Shown: positions 1 to 19,632, numbered from the stretch's first letter. The stretch is 64,000 nucleotides of DNA from Doris montereyensis (GCA_037039925.1 JAXRKP010000380.1:253501-317500); one strand, 5' to 3'. Made by a program: numbers and translations. The notes: generated by a model from the letters alone, not told the origin.

Positions 1-60
1 AGAGAAATATGTCTCTATTTGAGTGCCATTCATCAAATATGTGATCACCTTGGTTGTTTC

Positions 61-300
61 GGGGGTCCAGAGGTAAGCAGACGTCACTGTCTCTCCTCTC
101 GATCAAAATGTCGTGGGTTCGTGCCCAAAGACCTACAGGTTGAACATTTTGCGATTTTTTCGGGTAACAGGGTCCATGTAGGTGGATCAAAACCTAGTCC
201 CATTAGACTAGAGATGGATGAAAAGGAGGCCCCATCTGCAGATCACAGCATTCTAGGCACGTAAAAGTGTAAAACAAGAATGATAAAGATCCCTTGATTC
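61..300 (+). repeat. SINE-A copy (tRNA-derived)
   Basis: A B-box-like GGGTTCGTGCC lies near 114-124. It is followed by a body shared with copies at 56380 and 59130: a GTAGGTGGATC segment, CCTAGTCCCAT, then GATGGATGAAAAGGAGG. The end of the body, from GATCCCTTG through CAGGGCAGTCTGGGCAAAA, runs without a break into the tandem array that follows. Bases 35-58 already carry the array phrase GATCACCTTGGTTGTTT, so array or SINE sequence continues to the left of this copy. An 81-codon ORF across it is not a gene. Confidence 0.75.
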
Positions 301-1372
301 TTTACAGGGCAGTCTGGGCAAAACCCTATCAAAGACCTTGAGATCACCTTGGTTGTTTACAGGGCAGTCTGGGCAAAACCCTATCAAAGACCATGAGATC
401 ACCTTGGTTGTTTACAGGGCAGTCTGGGCAAAACCTATCAAAGACCATGAGATCACCTTGGTTGTTTACAGGGTAGTTTGGGCAAAACCCTATCAAAGAC
501 CCTGAGATCACCTTGGTTGTTTACAGGGTAGTTTGGGCAAAACCCTATCAAAGACCCTGAGATCACCTTGGTTGTTTACAGGGCAGTTTGGGCAAAACCC
601 TATCAAAGACCCTGAGATCACCTTGGTTGTTTACAGGGTAGTTTGGGCAAAACCCTATCAAAGACCATGAGATCACCTTGGTTGTTTACAGGGTAGTTTG
701 GGCAAACCCTATCAAAGACCATGAGGAGAGCACCAAGGGCAGTCTGGGCAAAACCCTATCAAAGACCATGAGGAGATCACCTTGGTTGTTTACAGGGTAG
801 TTTGGGCAAAACCCTATCAAAGACCCTGAGATCACCTTGGTTGTTTACAGGGCAGTTTGGGCAAAACCCTATCAAAGACCATGAGATCACCTTGGTTGTT
901 TACAGGGCAGTCTGGGCAAACCCTATCAAAGACCATGAGATCACCTTGGTTGTTTACAGGGTAGTTTGGGCAAAACCCTATCAAAGAAAGACCCTGCAAA
1001 ACCCTATCAAAGACCCTGAGATCACCTTGGTTGTTTACAGGGTAGTTTGGGCAAAAACCCTGAGATCTTGGTTGCTGTCTGACTGTTTGGGCAAAACCCT
1101 GAGGAGATCACCTTGGTTGTTTACAGGGCAGTCTGGGCAAAACCCTATCAAAGACCCTGAGGAGATCATCTTGGTTGTTTACAGGGTAGTTTGGGCAAAA
1201 CCCTATCAAAGACCCTGAGGAGATCACCTTGATTCTTTACAGGGCAGTCTGGGCAAAACCCTACCAAAGACCCTGAGGAGATCATCTTGGTTGTTTACAG
1301 AGCAGTCTGGGCAAAATCCTACCAGACCCTGAGGAGATCACCTTGATTGTTTACAGGGCAGTCTGGGCAAAA
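300..1372 (+). repeat. Minisatellite, 55-58 bp unit, derived from SINE-A 3' body
   Basis: About 19 units each contain TTGTTTACAGGG, CAGT(C/T)TGGGCAAAACCC, TATCAAAGACC and GAGATCACCTTGG. The same phrases occur once, in the same order, near the 3' end of the SINE-A copy at 56550-56640, so the array is an amplification of the SINE tail. Units vary by AGG insertions (GAGGAGATC) and short deletions. The 138-codon ORF (802-1218) is only the translated repeat. Confidence 0.9.
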
Positions 1373-1420
1373 TTTGTGTGCTTCCCAAATCCTGAGATTA
1401 TCATGAGTTTTTTTGTTTTA

Positions 1421-1757
1421 TTAAAATTCACCCGATTTACCATATGCTGTGATCTCAGGGTACATTATGTTTTAACTTAATTTAAGAGGACACAGCAAGA
1501 TGAACGACAAGTGAAAGGAAGAAGAAATGAAAAGAAGTGTAGGACCTACCAGCAGGACCAACCAACCTCCTGTGACAGCATGAGGAAAAGAATCAAATCA
1601 AACACATTAACCCTTTGTTTATTTGTTTCTTTGAAATTTACCCAGTCCACTATTGCAGTGATCTCAGGGTGAATAAAGAGTAAACAACATGATTAAAGAT
1701 AAGTAAAAGAAGGAAAGGAAAGAAGTAGGACCTACCAGTAGCGGCCAACCGCTCAGA
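1421..1757 (+). repeat. Two tandem Rep-B copies
   Basis: Copies at about 1421-1575 and 1629-1757 share an ATTCACCC/ATTTACCC start, GTGATCTCAGGGT, a GAGGACACAGCAAGATGA-type stretch and the end GTAGGACCTACCAG. The family recurs at 4875, 5765, 8170 and 50515 (plus) and 18585, 25860, 26925 and 39155 (minus). No coding capacity or tRNA-like promoter was recognised. Confidence 0.75.
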
Positions 1758-2484
1758 CACATTAACTATCCCGACACCATCGCCTTATAGAATAAAGAAA
1801 ACAATCACAACAACAACCACCGACATCACAACAACAAAAACACCAACTATTTCACCTTGAAATTCAGTGAAGGAAAACGTCACCAAAGCCAGAAGTCCGA
1901 ATGATAACGGTTTTAAGAATTTATTGCAAAAGAAAATAAAATGAAAACCAAACAACCCTATCCCTTCCTCTGCACCCAATGACCAAAATACTTATCATCA
2001 TTGGCCATTCTGATATGTTTGTGCAAACATCTAGGACCAAATTAAAATTTTTACAGGAGAATCAAACAAAAAGAAAAAAAAAGAAGATTTTCCACACCTG
2101 TCAACCTTTTCAAATCGAAAAAAACAACAGACTCTGACAACGCAGACTTCTTGACGGCCCTTAACATATTCCAGAAAACATTGATAATTTAATTTGAATT
2201 AACCCCTCTACTTTAAGTTCAAGATAAATAACAGAAAGTCCGCCCATCGTTGGCCTTTCTGACAGACGATGTCCGTTGTTAATCTTGCAAACTCAAAATG
2301 GTGTTTGCTTAAACAATAATAATACAGAGTTAACTCTCATATGTACTTTTCATTGTAAATACTACTATTAGTACTATATACCAGTACTAGGTTCACAGAC
2401 TCAGCCAAAGTCAAATAAGCAACAATCATACTACTGTTAATACTAAATAAGTTTTTGACTTACTGGTTGGCAGCTGTGATTTTT
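1758..2484. other. Unassigned AT-rich sequence
   Basis: No gene, strong repeat or RNA was recognised. A 64-codon ORF on the minus strand at 1785-1979 looks like chance (low complexity, no recognisable domain). Confidence 0.5.
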
Positions 2485-2880
2485 TCAAATGCGTAAACAC
2501 CAAAAGAAACAAAATGTTACCAAACAATGAAGGAAATGACATTAAATAATAGAAAAGCCCATTGGAACAAAGATGAGACAAATACAAGAAATAGACAGAA
2601 AAAAATCTTGGCCATAATGGGGGCTTGAACATGTCGAGGCGATGGGTGCTGACGCAGAGGTCACGGGTTTGATCCCCATGGTGGCCAGGATTTTTTCTGT
2701 CTATTCCTAAGTTGTATTTGTCTCCTCTTTGTTCTAATGGGGCTTTAATATTATTTAATGTCAATGTCATTTCCTTCACTTTCGACATGTTCCTTGCCTC
2801 ACTGTTTGTCTTTATCCAACAAAAGTATTGTGTTTTTGTAAACCTGCATATATTTTTTATGTATACGTTTATGCATATTA
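2485..2880. repeat. Head-to-head inverted pair of SINE-C copies
   Basis: The left arm (about 2517-2622) reads on the minus strand, and the right arm (about 2690-2790) is its reverse complement: AATGACATTAAATAAT against ATTATTTAATGTCA, and AATAGACAGAAAAAAATC against GATTTTTTCTGTCTATT. Between them lies a tRNA-like head with a B-box-like GGGTTTGATCC. Transcribed, the arms could form a hairpin of about 90 bp. ORFs on both strands here are a by-product of the symmetry. Confidence 0.75.
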
Positions 2881-2956
2881 TTAGGAGCAATATTCTCAGG
2901 TGATTGTTGATCCACTTATGAAAACGAAAAAGAAAACTCAAAGGAAAATCGAAACC

Positions 2957-2969
2957 GTGGCTTAATATA

Positions 2970-3059
<90 letters not shown>
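2957..3059. repeat. (TA)n microsatellite
   Basis: Near-perfect alternating TA for about 100 bp. Confidence 0.95.
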
Positions 3060-3061
<2 letters not shown>

Positions 3062-3427
3062 TTGTCATCAGAGCAGTCATATTGGGACTATAATTATGCA
3101 ATTTTAAAATACATGTACAAAGTAAAGTTTACGATGATGTTATAATCACGGAATAACAAATGTATAGAGTATGGATATGATTGATAGAGAGAAAGAAAAC
3201 AACATTATTCTTATGTGCTGTCATTGTCAACATGAAAATGGAAAACATGCATAGCATTAAAGTCTTCGCCGCTTCAACACACATGGCGGCACAAATGGTA
3301 GTGAACTTGTCTCTCATGGCGGCACAAATGGTAGCATGACACAATAATAATAAGAATAACAACAATGAGAAGAGCAATGGCGACTTATACAAGTGTAAAA
3401 TGTAAACAATGAGAAGAGAATCACGTG

Positions 3428-3520
3428 TCACAGTCTGGTGCCCTAGTGGCTAGACTATCACTATCAGATTTAGGATCCTGAAGCCCTTGGTTCAAATCCT
3501 GGCAATGCTAGGTCCCACAC
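3428..3520 (+). repeat. SINE-D head fragment
   Basis: TAGTGGCTAGAC and the perfect B box GGTTCAAATCC (3489-3499) followed by TGGCAATGCTAGGTCC form the tRNA-like 5' part of SINE-D. The body found in the 27755 and 35905 copies is missing here; Element-E follows directly. Confidence 0.7.
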
Positions 3521-3534
3521 TAGTACTAGTAGTA

Positions 3535-4020
3535 TTAGTATATGTACTTAGGCGAAATATGACAATAAGTGATAACTCGACTAATAAAGACACGTTTCGG
3601 GTATAACCCTTCGTCAGACAACAAACGAGAAATATCTAGAATCTAGATCTAAGTACTACCTCAGGCATCACACAATGTGATGTCAGAAGAAAAACATAAA
3701 GGAGAAAGAAAGAAAAAGACAGTGATGATAGTAGACGGGGGTGTGAAGAATGAGCGAGAGTGGAAAGTTCAGATCTAGAATGAAATAAAAATATGAAAAT
3801 AAGTAAATAATAAAAGGCGAGAAGGAGATAGAGAGGAGAGAAATAGAGAGAGAGAGGGAGAAAAAGGAAGGAAAAAGGCAGGGAGAAGAAAGAAAGAGAG
3901 AGAGACGTGTGAGTATGGGAAAAAAGAACGAGAAAAATAGGATAAATATAAGACTAGATCTATATCTCACTGGGTCTAGAAAGAAGAAATGTAATGAATG
4001 AAAGGAAGTATCAATCAAGG
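3535..4020 (-). repeat. Element-E copy (dispersed element with hammerhead-like core)
   Basis: On the minus strand this matches the plus-strand copy at 61945-62960 in order: TTGATTGATACTTC, CTAGACCCAGTGAGATATAG, a CT-rich core, CTAGATCTGAACTTTC, CATCACTGTCTTTTTC, TCTGACATCA and then a CTGACGA...GAAAC motif at 3594-3617. The CT core here is only about 110 bp, against about 450 bp in the other copy. No protein was recognised. Confidence 0.7.
3594..3617 (-). ncRNA. Hammerhead-ribozyme-like core motif
   Basis: The minus strand reads CTGACGA, a 12-base segment able to pair as GGGT/ACCC, then GAAAC. This fits the conserved CUGANGA / stem II / GAAA order of hammerhead ribozymes, which are known from Penelope-like elements and retrozymes. 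I could not place a convincing stem I directly beside it (only a distal CTCG/CGAG pairing is visible), so self-cleavage is not established. Confidence 0.35.
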
Positions 4021-4124
4021 CAAAAATTTACATCGAAGGTGTGAAATGTACACAAATTACAAATGTATCAATGCAATAAAGGAACAGAGTAAAGAACTTA
4101 TCTGAAATTTCAAAAAATGCCAGT

Positions 4125-4265
4125 TAGCACTAGCTGATGCTTTCCAAGTTGTACTTATTAGCAGTTTTAATCAGGAAAGGCATTTAACACTCATTTCCCA
4201 CTTGACCCAAATGCAAATAGGTACCAGCATCAGTTGTGGAGTAAAGCCTGTCTAAGAGGTGATAT
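4125..4265 (+). repeat. SINE-D body fragment
   Basis: Contains TTTCCCACTTGACCCAAATG, GGTACCAGCATCAGTTG and GGAGTAAA...CTGTCTAAGAGGTGATATGAG, matching the central body of the copies at 13125 and 27755. Head and tail are missing. Confidence 0.6.
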
Positions 4266-4379
4266 GAGATATTACATCTGTATATAAAGCTGAACGTCTC
4301 GAACTTTGACCGCTTATAACTCAGGAACCACCGCACCCACATCCTCCATATTTCACATGTAGAGTTCAAATAGCCTTCT

Positions 4380-4872
4380 TTAGGTTCTTAGTGAATATTC
4401 TCTTGGGTCCAATCAGTATTTTAATTGATTGGAAAAAGATTGTATTGTCTGTGATCCACAAAACTTTTTTATTGTTACTACATCTAGATCTTATTCATTG
4501 ATTTCTGTTTCAGCGCAAACTCAGTACATTTATCGAGTACTGATTTGAATTAATGATCGTACTTGATATCACCCAAAGCCGATACAGTGGTCACAGAGTT
4601 TACCACAGTCAAAGTTTGAGAGACACAGTTTATTATAAATAGAAATCATAATCCGCCATTCTCTCCAGGCAGGCTTGTATAGATATACAGTAGTCGCAGT
4701 CGCATAAACACACGCCTACATCTGCCGACTTTTTACTACATAATAAAAGTGTTCTCATAAACACACGGTATGCATAAAAAAGCACGCTTCTTCTTGCGCT
4801 CAAAGGGCATGCGTTTATTCAACGACTACTGTATATATATAATCTGAATTGGTCGTTCTTTGGGCATTAACG
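4380..4872. other. Unassigned sequence
   Basis: No gene or RNA recognised. Only AT-rich sequence and a short C homopolymer at about 4871-4881 are visible. Confidence 0.4.
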
Positions 4873-4874
4873 CC

Positions 4875-5595
4875 CCCCCCCCCACTATACATTGAATATG
4901 CAATGACCTCAGAGTGAATACAGCAGAAAAAGCAAAATGAGAGTGAAAGTCGTGTGTAAGAGTGAAAGTTATGGGTAAGAGTCATGTGTAAAAGTGAAAG
5001 TCATGTGAGTCATTTGTAGTAGTCATTTGTAAGAGAGTGAACGTCATGTGTAAGAGTGAAAGTCATGTGTAAGAGTGAAAGTCATTGTAGTAAGTCAGTG
5101 AAAATCATGTGTAAGAGTGTATAGTGTAAAGTGAAAGTCATGTGAAAGAGTAAAAGTCAATGTAAGAGTTAAAAGTCATGTGTAAGAATAAAAGTCATGT
5201 GTAAGATGAAAATCATGTGTATAGTGTAAGAGTGAAAGTCATGTGAAAGAGTGAAAGTCATGTGTAAGAGGTAAAGTCATTAAAGTCAGTGTAAGAGTAA
5301 AAGTCATGTGTAAGAGCGAAAATCATGTGTATAGTGTAAGAGTGAAAGTCATGTGAAAGAGTGAAAGTCATGTGTAAGAGTGAAAGTCATTAAAGTCATG
5401 TGAAGAGTAAAAGTCATGCGTAAGAGCGAAAATCATGTGTATAGTGTAAGAGTGAAAGTGAAAGTCATGTGTAAGAGTGAAAGTCATGTGTATAATGTAA
5501 GAGTGAAAGTCATGTGTAGAGTGAAAGTCAGTAAGTGAAAGGAAAGAAGCAGGGCCTATCACTAGTATCACTCAGTAGCCGTACCAACCACTCGT
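4875..5595 (+). repeat. Rep-B copy split by an internal 19-20 bp minisatellite
   Basis: The left part (CAATGACCTCAGAGTGAATAC, 4899 on) and right part (GTGAAAGGAAAGAAGCAGGGCCTA, about 5535-5593) are the two halves of one Rep-B copy. Between them, at about 4940-5545, lies an imperfect array of AGTGAAAGTCATGTGTAAG-type units. The unit resembles the AAGTGAAAG found once in other Rep-B copies, so the array grew inside the element. The minus-strand ORF at 5368-5571 is repeat translation. Confidence 0.8.
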
Positions 5596-5764
5596 CTATT
5601 GGAGCAATGAAGACCTATGCAACAGATTCATAGTACATGTAAGCATAGCCACACTGAGTGACTGGAGTCACGGTCAATAGACCATCTGTCTAACATCAAT
5701 AACAATCTGATCGGTGATGAACAATGACATGAATTAATAGTAAAGCCTCATAGGAATTGTTTGT

Positions 5765-5905
5765 CTAATTGAAATTTACCTGGGTACCATTGTGGTGGTC
5801 TCAGGGTGAATTAAGAGGAAACAGCAAGATAAAAAAGAGAAGTTAAAAGTGTGAAATGAAAGAAGTAGGACCTACCAACAACACCTACCAACCGCCCGCC
5901 CCTGT
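5765..5905 (+). repeat. Rep-B copy
   Basis: AAATTTACCTGGGTACCATT, then GGTCTCAGGGTGAATTAAGAG, then AAGTAGGACCTACC, in the family order. Confidence 0.8.
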
Positions 5906-6230
5906 AGGAACAAAGGCGAGAAAAAGATAAAGGAACAGACAAGAAAAAATCTTGTCCATCAATAGCAATAGCATCGAACCCGCAACCTCTGCTGAGGCGA
6001 CACGCATAGTCTTGCCATGGAAAGAGAGCACACCATCAACTAAGCTTAATAATACGATCCTTAATTGTCAAAGATTTCCCCCGTCTTTTTTCGTTTCATT
6101 GAAATTTATCATCCAACATTGCGATGATCTCAGTCTCTGTCTTTTTCTTTTGTATTTATCTCGTCTTTGGTCCTACAGGGCATTAATATAATTTCATGTT
6201 CTCATTCATCACTTTCTTTCAGGTTTCAAC
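5900..6230. repeat. SINE-C antisense copy facing a sense SINE-C tail
   Basis: About 5902-6030 is an antisense SINE-C: CCTGTAGGAACAAAGGCGAG, then AGACAAGAAAAAATCTTG, then an antisense B box GCATCGAACCCGC. About 6110-6225 is a sense tail ending CTACAGGGCATTAATATAAT. The 79-codon ORF across it (5952-6191) is not a gene. Confidence 0.7.
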
Positions 6231-6239
6231 ACACCAGTT

Positions 6240-8165
6240 GCTCCCCTAGCGTTGCTGTTTCCAGTGCTTGTCTTTACAAACTGATTGTGGCGAATTTTAC
6301 ATTTATACAAATACAATATTTGGCGTCTTGATTCATGTAAGTGTAATCCTTTGCTAATTCACTGCAAGCTCATTTGCTATCTTGTCCTATCTTATCTCCA
6401 GTTTTGCCGATTTATGTAAAAGGAGTTGTCTAATTGAAACACAGTAGCTCTATGTGTATAAGAGGAGTTGTTATAAATCTCAATTTTAATGACATATAAT
6501 AAATATTTATAATATATAAATATAAATATATAAAATTTATAATATGTTTATATAATATATGTAAACATATTTATATATATATCTTTAGAGCCAGTTGATT
6601 TGCAGCTTTGGAAATGTCTTTCTATTCCCTGTCTATACTTTTGTCAAAGAAATGAAGCATTTGTGACCTCATTTCTCAATACCAGGAAAAATGAACATAG
6701 GATTATTTGTTAGGACAAGATAGCACTGAAGTTGTAATATCAAAAAATAACAATACCTTTATTTCGTACGTAATTGAAACAAATTTGTATGTACAACATA
6801 TAAACATAATATAATATATCATATATGAGCTCAGGAAATATTTCAACTTACTACAAACTTACTAGCTAGCTTCATGATTTTCTTAACATCGAACTTTCAT
6901 AAAGAACTCCTCACTCAATGTATGTCACTTAATTCTAAAAAAAAGTATATCAGAGTCGGAGACATTGTATATTCATATTACAAGAGCTTGATCGCATGCT
7001 ACTTCTATTAATCGCCATGCCAGAAATCGTGTTCTCTCTATCACAGTGATGTCATGTCAGTAACAGTGTTACTATAAAGAGTAAGTGATAAAATAAAGTT
7101 AAAACAATACATGTATGTAGCATAGGCCTTAGCCAGATGGCAAATTTAAATGCAATTTCCACCTCATTACAACAATGATCACACAATACTAACATCTTTA
7201 AGTTAGTAATCATTCATACTATGTACTATTACTAACTGGAATCTGGTGCCTAGCTGGGTCGTCATGTCCCTGATAAATAAACAATTCAAGACTGCTTTAT
7301 CAAAACATAGGCAAGAAAAAACCACAAATTAAGAGCCTCAACAACTCCATAATTTGCTCAAGTTTGAGACACTTTGAAGTACCCAATACAAATGAGATCC
7401 TTCACTGTTAATGTTACTGTATTAAATATCATAATGTGTTTCATGTATGGAAAGTCATAGAGTGCAACATAAACAGTAACAATAAAAAATGATGTGAACT
7501 AACGGAGAAAATATGTTATACAATATATATGTATGTATCGATGTATTGTTTAATCCTAGACATGATGTATTTCAGCATAAGATATCGGCAAGACACATGC
7601 AGACTTTTAAACACATTTCCCATCACCAATCACACAAACTAATGGCATTTACTTTCAAACAAATGATTTTAGTGCATTGTGGTACATTGTGATACTGATA
7701 GCCTTTGTCCCAGATCATGAGATTTATGAGAAGAGCGAAAATGAAATCATCGACAAAAGAATTGACAAAGGAGATCAATTTTTGCTTTTGTTGTAGACGG
7801 ATGAAACATTTATATAATTAATTTCAAATACAGAAATTAAAAAAATAGTATGGACCACAAATATAGGAATAAATACAAATAACGCCTTGAAAGGGTGGAA
7901 ATATAAAGATGGACCAACACACATCAACCCCATCAAACAAGGTTTGAGTGTACTAACTACATTATCAAATTATAAAACAAAAACAATAAACAAAGAAAAT
8001 AAGTGTCAGTTAAACTATATCAACATAGAATTAAACCAACAGGAACGAGCAACGATGGCAATTCCTTCTAAACTTTCTTCTCTCTATTCGGCATGAAAAT
8101 AACAGCCTTTTGATATTGATATAAAAATACTCATTTCATTATAATAATAAAAATAAATTTTCCCT
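6240..8165. other. Unassigned AT-rich stretch
   Basis: No coding exon, tRNA or clear repeat family recognised. There are short TA-rich islands near 6490-6580 and 6790-6830. Reverse-strand 3' UTR of the ICMT gene could extend into its right end; I see no clear polyadenylation signal that settles this. Confidence 0.4.
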
Positions 8166-8169
8166 TTCA

Positions 8170-8300
8170 ATGCAATTTATAATTTGCCCTGTCCACCATA
8201 TGCGGTGATCTCAGGGTGAATTAAAGGAAACCGGTAAGACGAAAAACCTGCGACAGAGGAAAAGGAAAGAAGTAGGACCTACCGGTAGCACAGCCAACTG
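8170..8300 (+). repeat. Rep-B copy
   Basis: CCACCATATGCGGTGATCTC, AGGGTGAATTAAAGGAAACC and AAGTAGGACCTACCGGTAGC follow the family order. It lies about 240 bp past the ICMT stop codon. Confidence 0.8.
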
Positions 8301-8538
8301 CCTGCATACATAATAACAGTATAAACAAGAAGAATAAATACGATTTTTGTGCTTATACAGAAAACAAGAATACTACAGGAATGAGCAAATGACAAAGACA
8401 AATCTTGTTGTAAGGTATACAGTAGTTCAACCTCAAATACATGCATGTCTTATGAGGGGAACCGTGACGATGACCTGCACCTGCGATGTCTTCATACAAT
8501 CGTGAAAGACGTACAAAGTTCTAGTTTCAACCATCCTG

Positions 8539-15452
<6,914 letters not shown>

Positions 15453-17856
15453 TAATTTAAGTCGACAGCAATGACTTCAAAGTGTGTTTGTTTGGGACCT
15501 CAGAATCTGCTCTGCTCGGAAATGAGATTGCGCTAAACCTTGTGTAATAACTATGATAGATTTAGCAGTTTTTTTCTCATCTGCCACGACGTGAAAATGG
15601 AAATTTAGTAAAATGGGAAAAGAAGATAAAGCAAATAGATTTAGCAATTAATCAACCCATTTCATTTATACTAGGGTACTACAATGCACATGAACGCTAA
15701 TAATTTTAAAGCGGGTTTAACTAAAAAATACTTTGTGGTAACCATAGCAATATTTTGTTCAGAGCACCGGAATTTAAAACTTTATTGTTTACAACATGGC
15801 CGATATCCTTTGAGCTGCTGATAGCTTACATTATTTTTTAGCAATGGCAGACATTGAAAGGTATTTAATAAATATGTAGGTATTATATTATAAGTATATG
15901 GAACAGTGTTTTTCTTTTTTCAATAGAATCTAAATCCTAGACCTAGATCTATAAGGCAGGTTTCACAAAAATGGGACCAAATTTCGATGTGGCAATGATA
16001 ACTTGAACTCTTCAATTAATCTTTCTCTAAGTCTATTTGATGAATCTTCTTAACATTTGGTCCATGTATAGCTTTGACATCACAGATAAAAAAACCTAAT
16101 ATTATGAAATTTGCTTTCAATTTGTGTTTTGGGAATATGTTCTAAAAGAAAATCAGGAATGGAGACCGCTGGCATTTCCCCTCTTCTTGATAAAAAAAGG
16201 TGTGTTGCCGTCCATTTGGGAGCGTGCAGGCCCTAAATTTAGGCCGCCATCATTGGCATTGGCACGGGAAGCATGCAGGCCCTATATTTAGGGTCAGACT
16301 GACGTAGGCTTCTGTAATGGAAATTTCCACTTTCATTACATGGTTTATGACTTTAGTTTGACCTTTGAGTTTGTAGTTAAATAACAGCCAATGAGATTAC
16401 AATTTATTTTAAGCTGGTGGCTTTCCCTGATAGCTTTGTTATCATTCGTTAAAGTGACGCTTTCCCATTCAACACATTGTGAGAGGCCTAAGTTGATTAC
16501 ACGGTATCACTGCTAATGTTTAGTCTTTAGTTTGAGTTTTCCCTTGTTACAATAACATCTCAATATGAATTCCTTATTCTTTCAACTTATAGAAAATGCA
16601 TGTTTTGTAGGTCTTTTTTATCATCTGTAAACGTGAACTCATTGTTCAAACTAAGTCTAAATCACTAGCTTCACCACGTTAATACACTGGTTTTTTTCAT
16701 GCAAATGGCTGGGGAAACGCCTCACTGTAAGAAGGTCACTAGGTAACACTGTAGCTCTACTTGGGTTAAGGTAGGTGAGGTCAAATCGACCTTTTATTCT
16801 GTTTTCTTCAATTTCATGTGAAAGAGAATTGTTCAAAAGAAAATTTGGCCAGGTCCAAATTTAAAAAAATTTTTTTCAGTGATCACGTGAGGCAGGGTTC
16901 AGATTTTCGTCATTATGTAACAATTGTGTTCTACAAATGAAAGTGCAGGAAGAACGGGAAAAAAGTTGAAAAAAACGTTTTATGATCTGGAGTGAAAGAT
17001 TACGTATTCCTGGCCATTTATCCTGTACAATAAAAAAATAAAATAATAGGTAACTCTAATGAAAACAAAGCTTTCACTTGTCAAGTGGTTGGAATGTAGA
17101 TCTAGCTCACAGCCTCAGCTTAGTGCCTAGATATAGTTATTTTTTTAATTAACTAGATTTTATAATTCAATAATCAAGACATCTAGTACTAGAATCATAT
17201 TCTAGATAGATTTTTAGATTTCTTTATCATGCATATAGATCTAGATCCAGATCTATCTCATCATAAAGTCCAGTCTTCTAATTTCTAGATATCTTTGTAT
17301 TTTGATATTGATTTCTAGAATCTAGATCTAGGCTACAGTACAGGATACAATAATTACAATGAAATCTTTGACTGAAGGAAGATCTATGAGCATCTGTTAA
17401 CGCCTGTTCTGCGCGTTTAGCGGCCTACCGACGAAGACCTACTTTGTCACTGTTCAACATTGCCTAACAGGTAGCCATTGGTTAAACTTCATTTGCGTAC
17501 GAGAGTGCCGGTCCAATCAGTGAACGAAAATACAATTATTATTGTTGTAGTCAATAGACCCTTACACATCAATTTCAATCAATGCTAATAACTTGCAAAT
17601 AAAACAAAATGATATGCAGTAATCAGAGAGTATAAGACTGCATTCTCCGGAGATAAAAAAAATTGAGTGGTTCTCCCGTGCAAGACATAGCATAATCATT
17701 GAGTAATGTTAGAAAAGGCTTTGAAAAATAATGACTCGAAAGGAATAATTTTGTGACCGGTTTACAAGATACACACATTATTTTCCTCCTTCTGAAAAAC
17801 TTTTAAATGAACATGATGGCTGTAATAAAGAATTCACACATACAAAACACATGTGA
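15453..17856. other. Upstream region of ICMT; otherwise unassigned
   Basis: The ICMT promoter should lie just right of 15452, but no TATA box or clear initiator could be fixed. At 16213-16290 two copies of GC(A/G)TGCAGGCCCTA...ATTTAGG occur as a direct repeat, each partly palindromic (CCTAAATTTAGG). The sequence near 17120-17350 is rich in AGATCTAGATCTAG-type phrases. No exon recognised. Confidence 0.4.
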
Positions 17857-18206
17857 TTGACATTTTCTGTGCAAAATTGGGACAGTTTCGATGCGAGACA
17901 TGAATTTATAGAATGGGACCTATTTGGCACTTCCGTTTTCCTTTCCCCAAGTCACGTGTCAGTTGTGTTGACGTTATTTATCCGCCATCGAGTCATAGAC
18001 TTAACCATGGCTTATGCTGACGATAGTACTACATGTACAATCGTTTCATATGTGTCCATCATAGTTTCCCCCTTGTTATTGAAAAAAAATACCTTCATGA
18101 ACACTGTGAAGTATACAGATTAAATAAATCGTGTTCATGACTATAAGAACAGATCAGTATAATTTTGTCATTGTTATGGACACTGAAATGTATGCTAATC
18201 ACTGAT

Positions 18207-18493
<287 letters not shown>

Positions 18494-18584
18494 GTAGATC
18501 CTGTGACATAAAGTAAGGCAACGAATTGATACATATAGGGCTATAATCTATAAACTTATAATATATCTTATTACATGAGAAGAG

Positions 18585-18665
18585 AGGATGGTTGTTGGGG
18601 CTACATGTAAGTCCTACTTCTTTGCTTTTATTTCTACTCCATCACCTGGCAATTAGTTCACCAAG
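18585..18665 (-). repeat. Rep-B fragment
   Basis: GGTTGTTGGGGCTACATGTA and AAGTCCTACTTCTTTGCTTT match the antisense end of Rep-B (compare 25860). Confidence 0.6.
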
Positions 18666-19373
18666 AGATCACCAAGAGAAATCCTTTGACTGTTTACAGT
18701 AGTGTTTTGACTACAGCGTTCCCACTGACACAAACTCACTGCTGATTAGGGGAAATTCCAAATGAGAGTTGAGATCTAATAATGATAATCGGCCCTATTA
18801 TTGTATGGTTACAAATTATAACTAGTTGATCTAGATCTAGATCTAGTTTCCTTCAATCTCCAATGAAACAAAACATACCAAATCCACCTACCAGTAAAAT
18901 TACCAACATAAGACACTGCACTTCGTGAGCTTGAAATGTAGATCTAGATCTAATCTCTTGATACATGCAACCACTTTCAAAATCGCAGGTTTTGTTTCAC
19001 TCCTCCTGGTCAGAGGAGTTAAAATATGTAAAAGCAATACAATGCCATGACATTTTTTGAATGAGCTCAATCCAAAGTGAAAAAATAATATCAGTGAACC
19101 TAGAAGAATATCTAAGTCTTTTTCCATATCTCTACAACGTATTGGCCTTGCCAACCGATGAAACACCATTGGCACGTGACCGCAATGGCCGATGCATAGA
19201 CCCCATTCAAAGTAGTTTGTTTATTTACAATTTTCCCTTCAATTTATAGGACGGAGCCAAACAATATTTGCTGAAATGTCATTGATCGATGACCATAGAT
19301 TAGTTACGTGGGATTAAATGGTGCTAACATCTGGAAAATTCATGGGTAAGCACTGGTCAAAAGTAGGTAAATC

Positions 19374-19632
19374 CTAACACACTACATGGATGTAAAAATA
19401 ACATCCTTGCAGGCAAATGTTGGCCATCTGGCACTGCTGAACAATTATATAGATATTACCCCTATACTGAACGTATGTTGCATAATAGACACAATGCATT
19501 GTAAACATGCAGTACTCCAAAATTGGTCTCACAAATCTTTTGTAACATTTTTTTTTTATATCATGGTCGCAATCGTATACGTTTTTTCTGAGAAATCCAA
19601 GCATTGAGTTTATTGTGTTTTACTTATGGGGT
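19374..19632 (-). pseudogene. LINE reverse-transcriptase relic, downstream half
   Basis: The minus strand encodes MLGFLRKNV ... IKKKCYKRFVRPILEYC, a pattern typical of the region after the RT domain in CR1/jockey-type non-LTR retrotransposons. Frameshifts and a stop follow. It is the continuation of the piece at 24043-24330, the two halves being split by the LTR element. Confidence 0.7.

Noticed and set aside
802..1218. 138-codon ORF with KTLSKT/WLFTGQ repeats
   Set aside because: Translation of the SINE-A-derived array.
3480..3510. A functional tRNA gene
   Set aside because: Only a B box and a poor A box; no cloverleaf could be formed, and the same head recurs as SINE-D.
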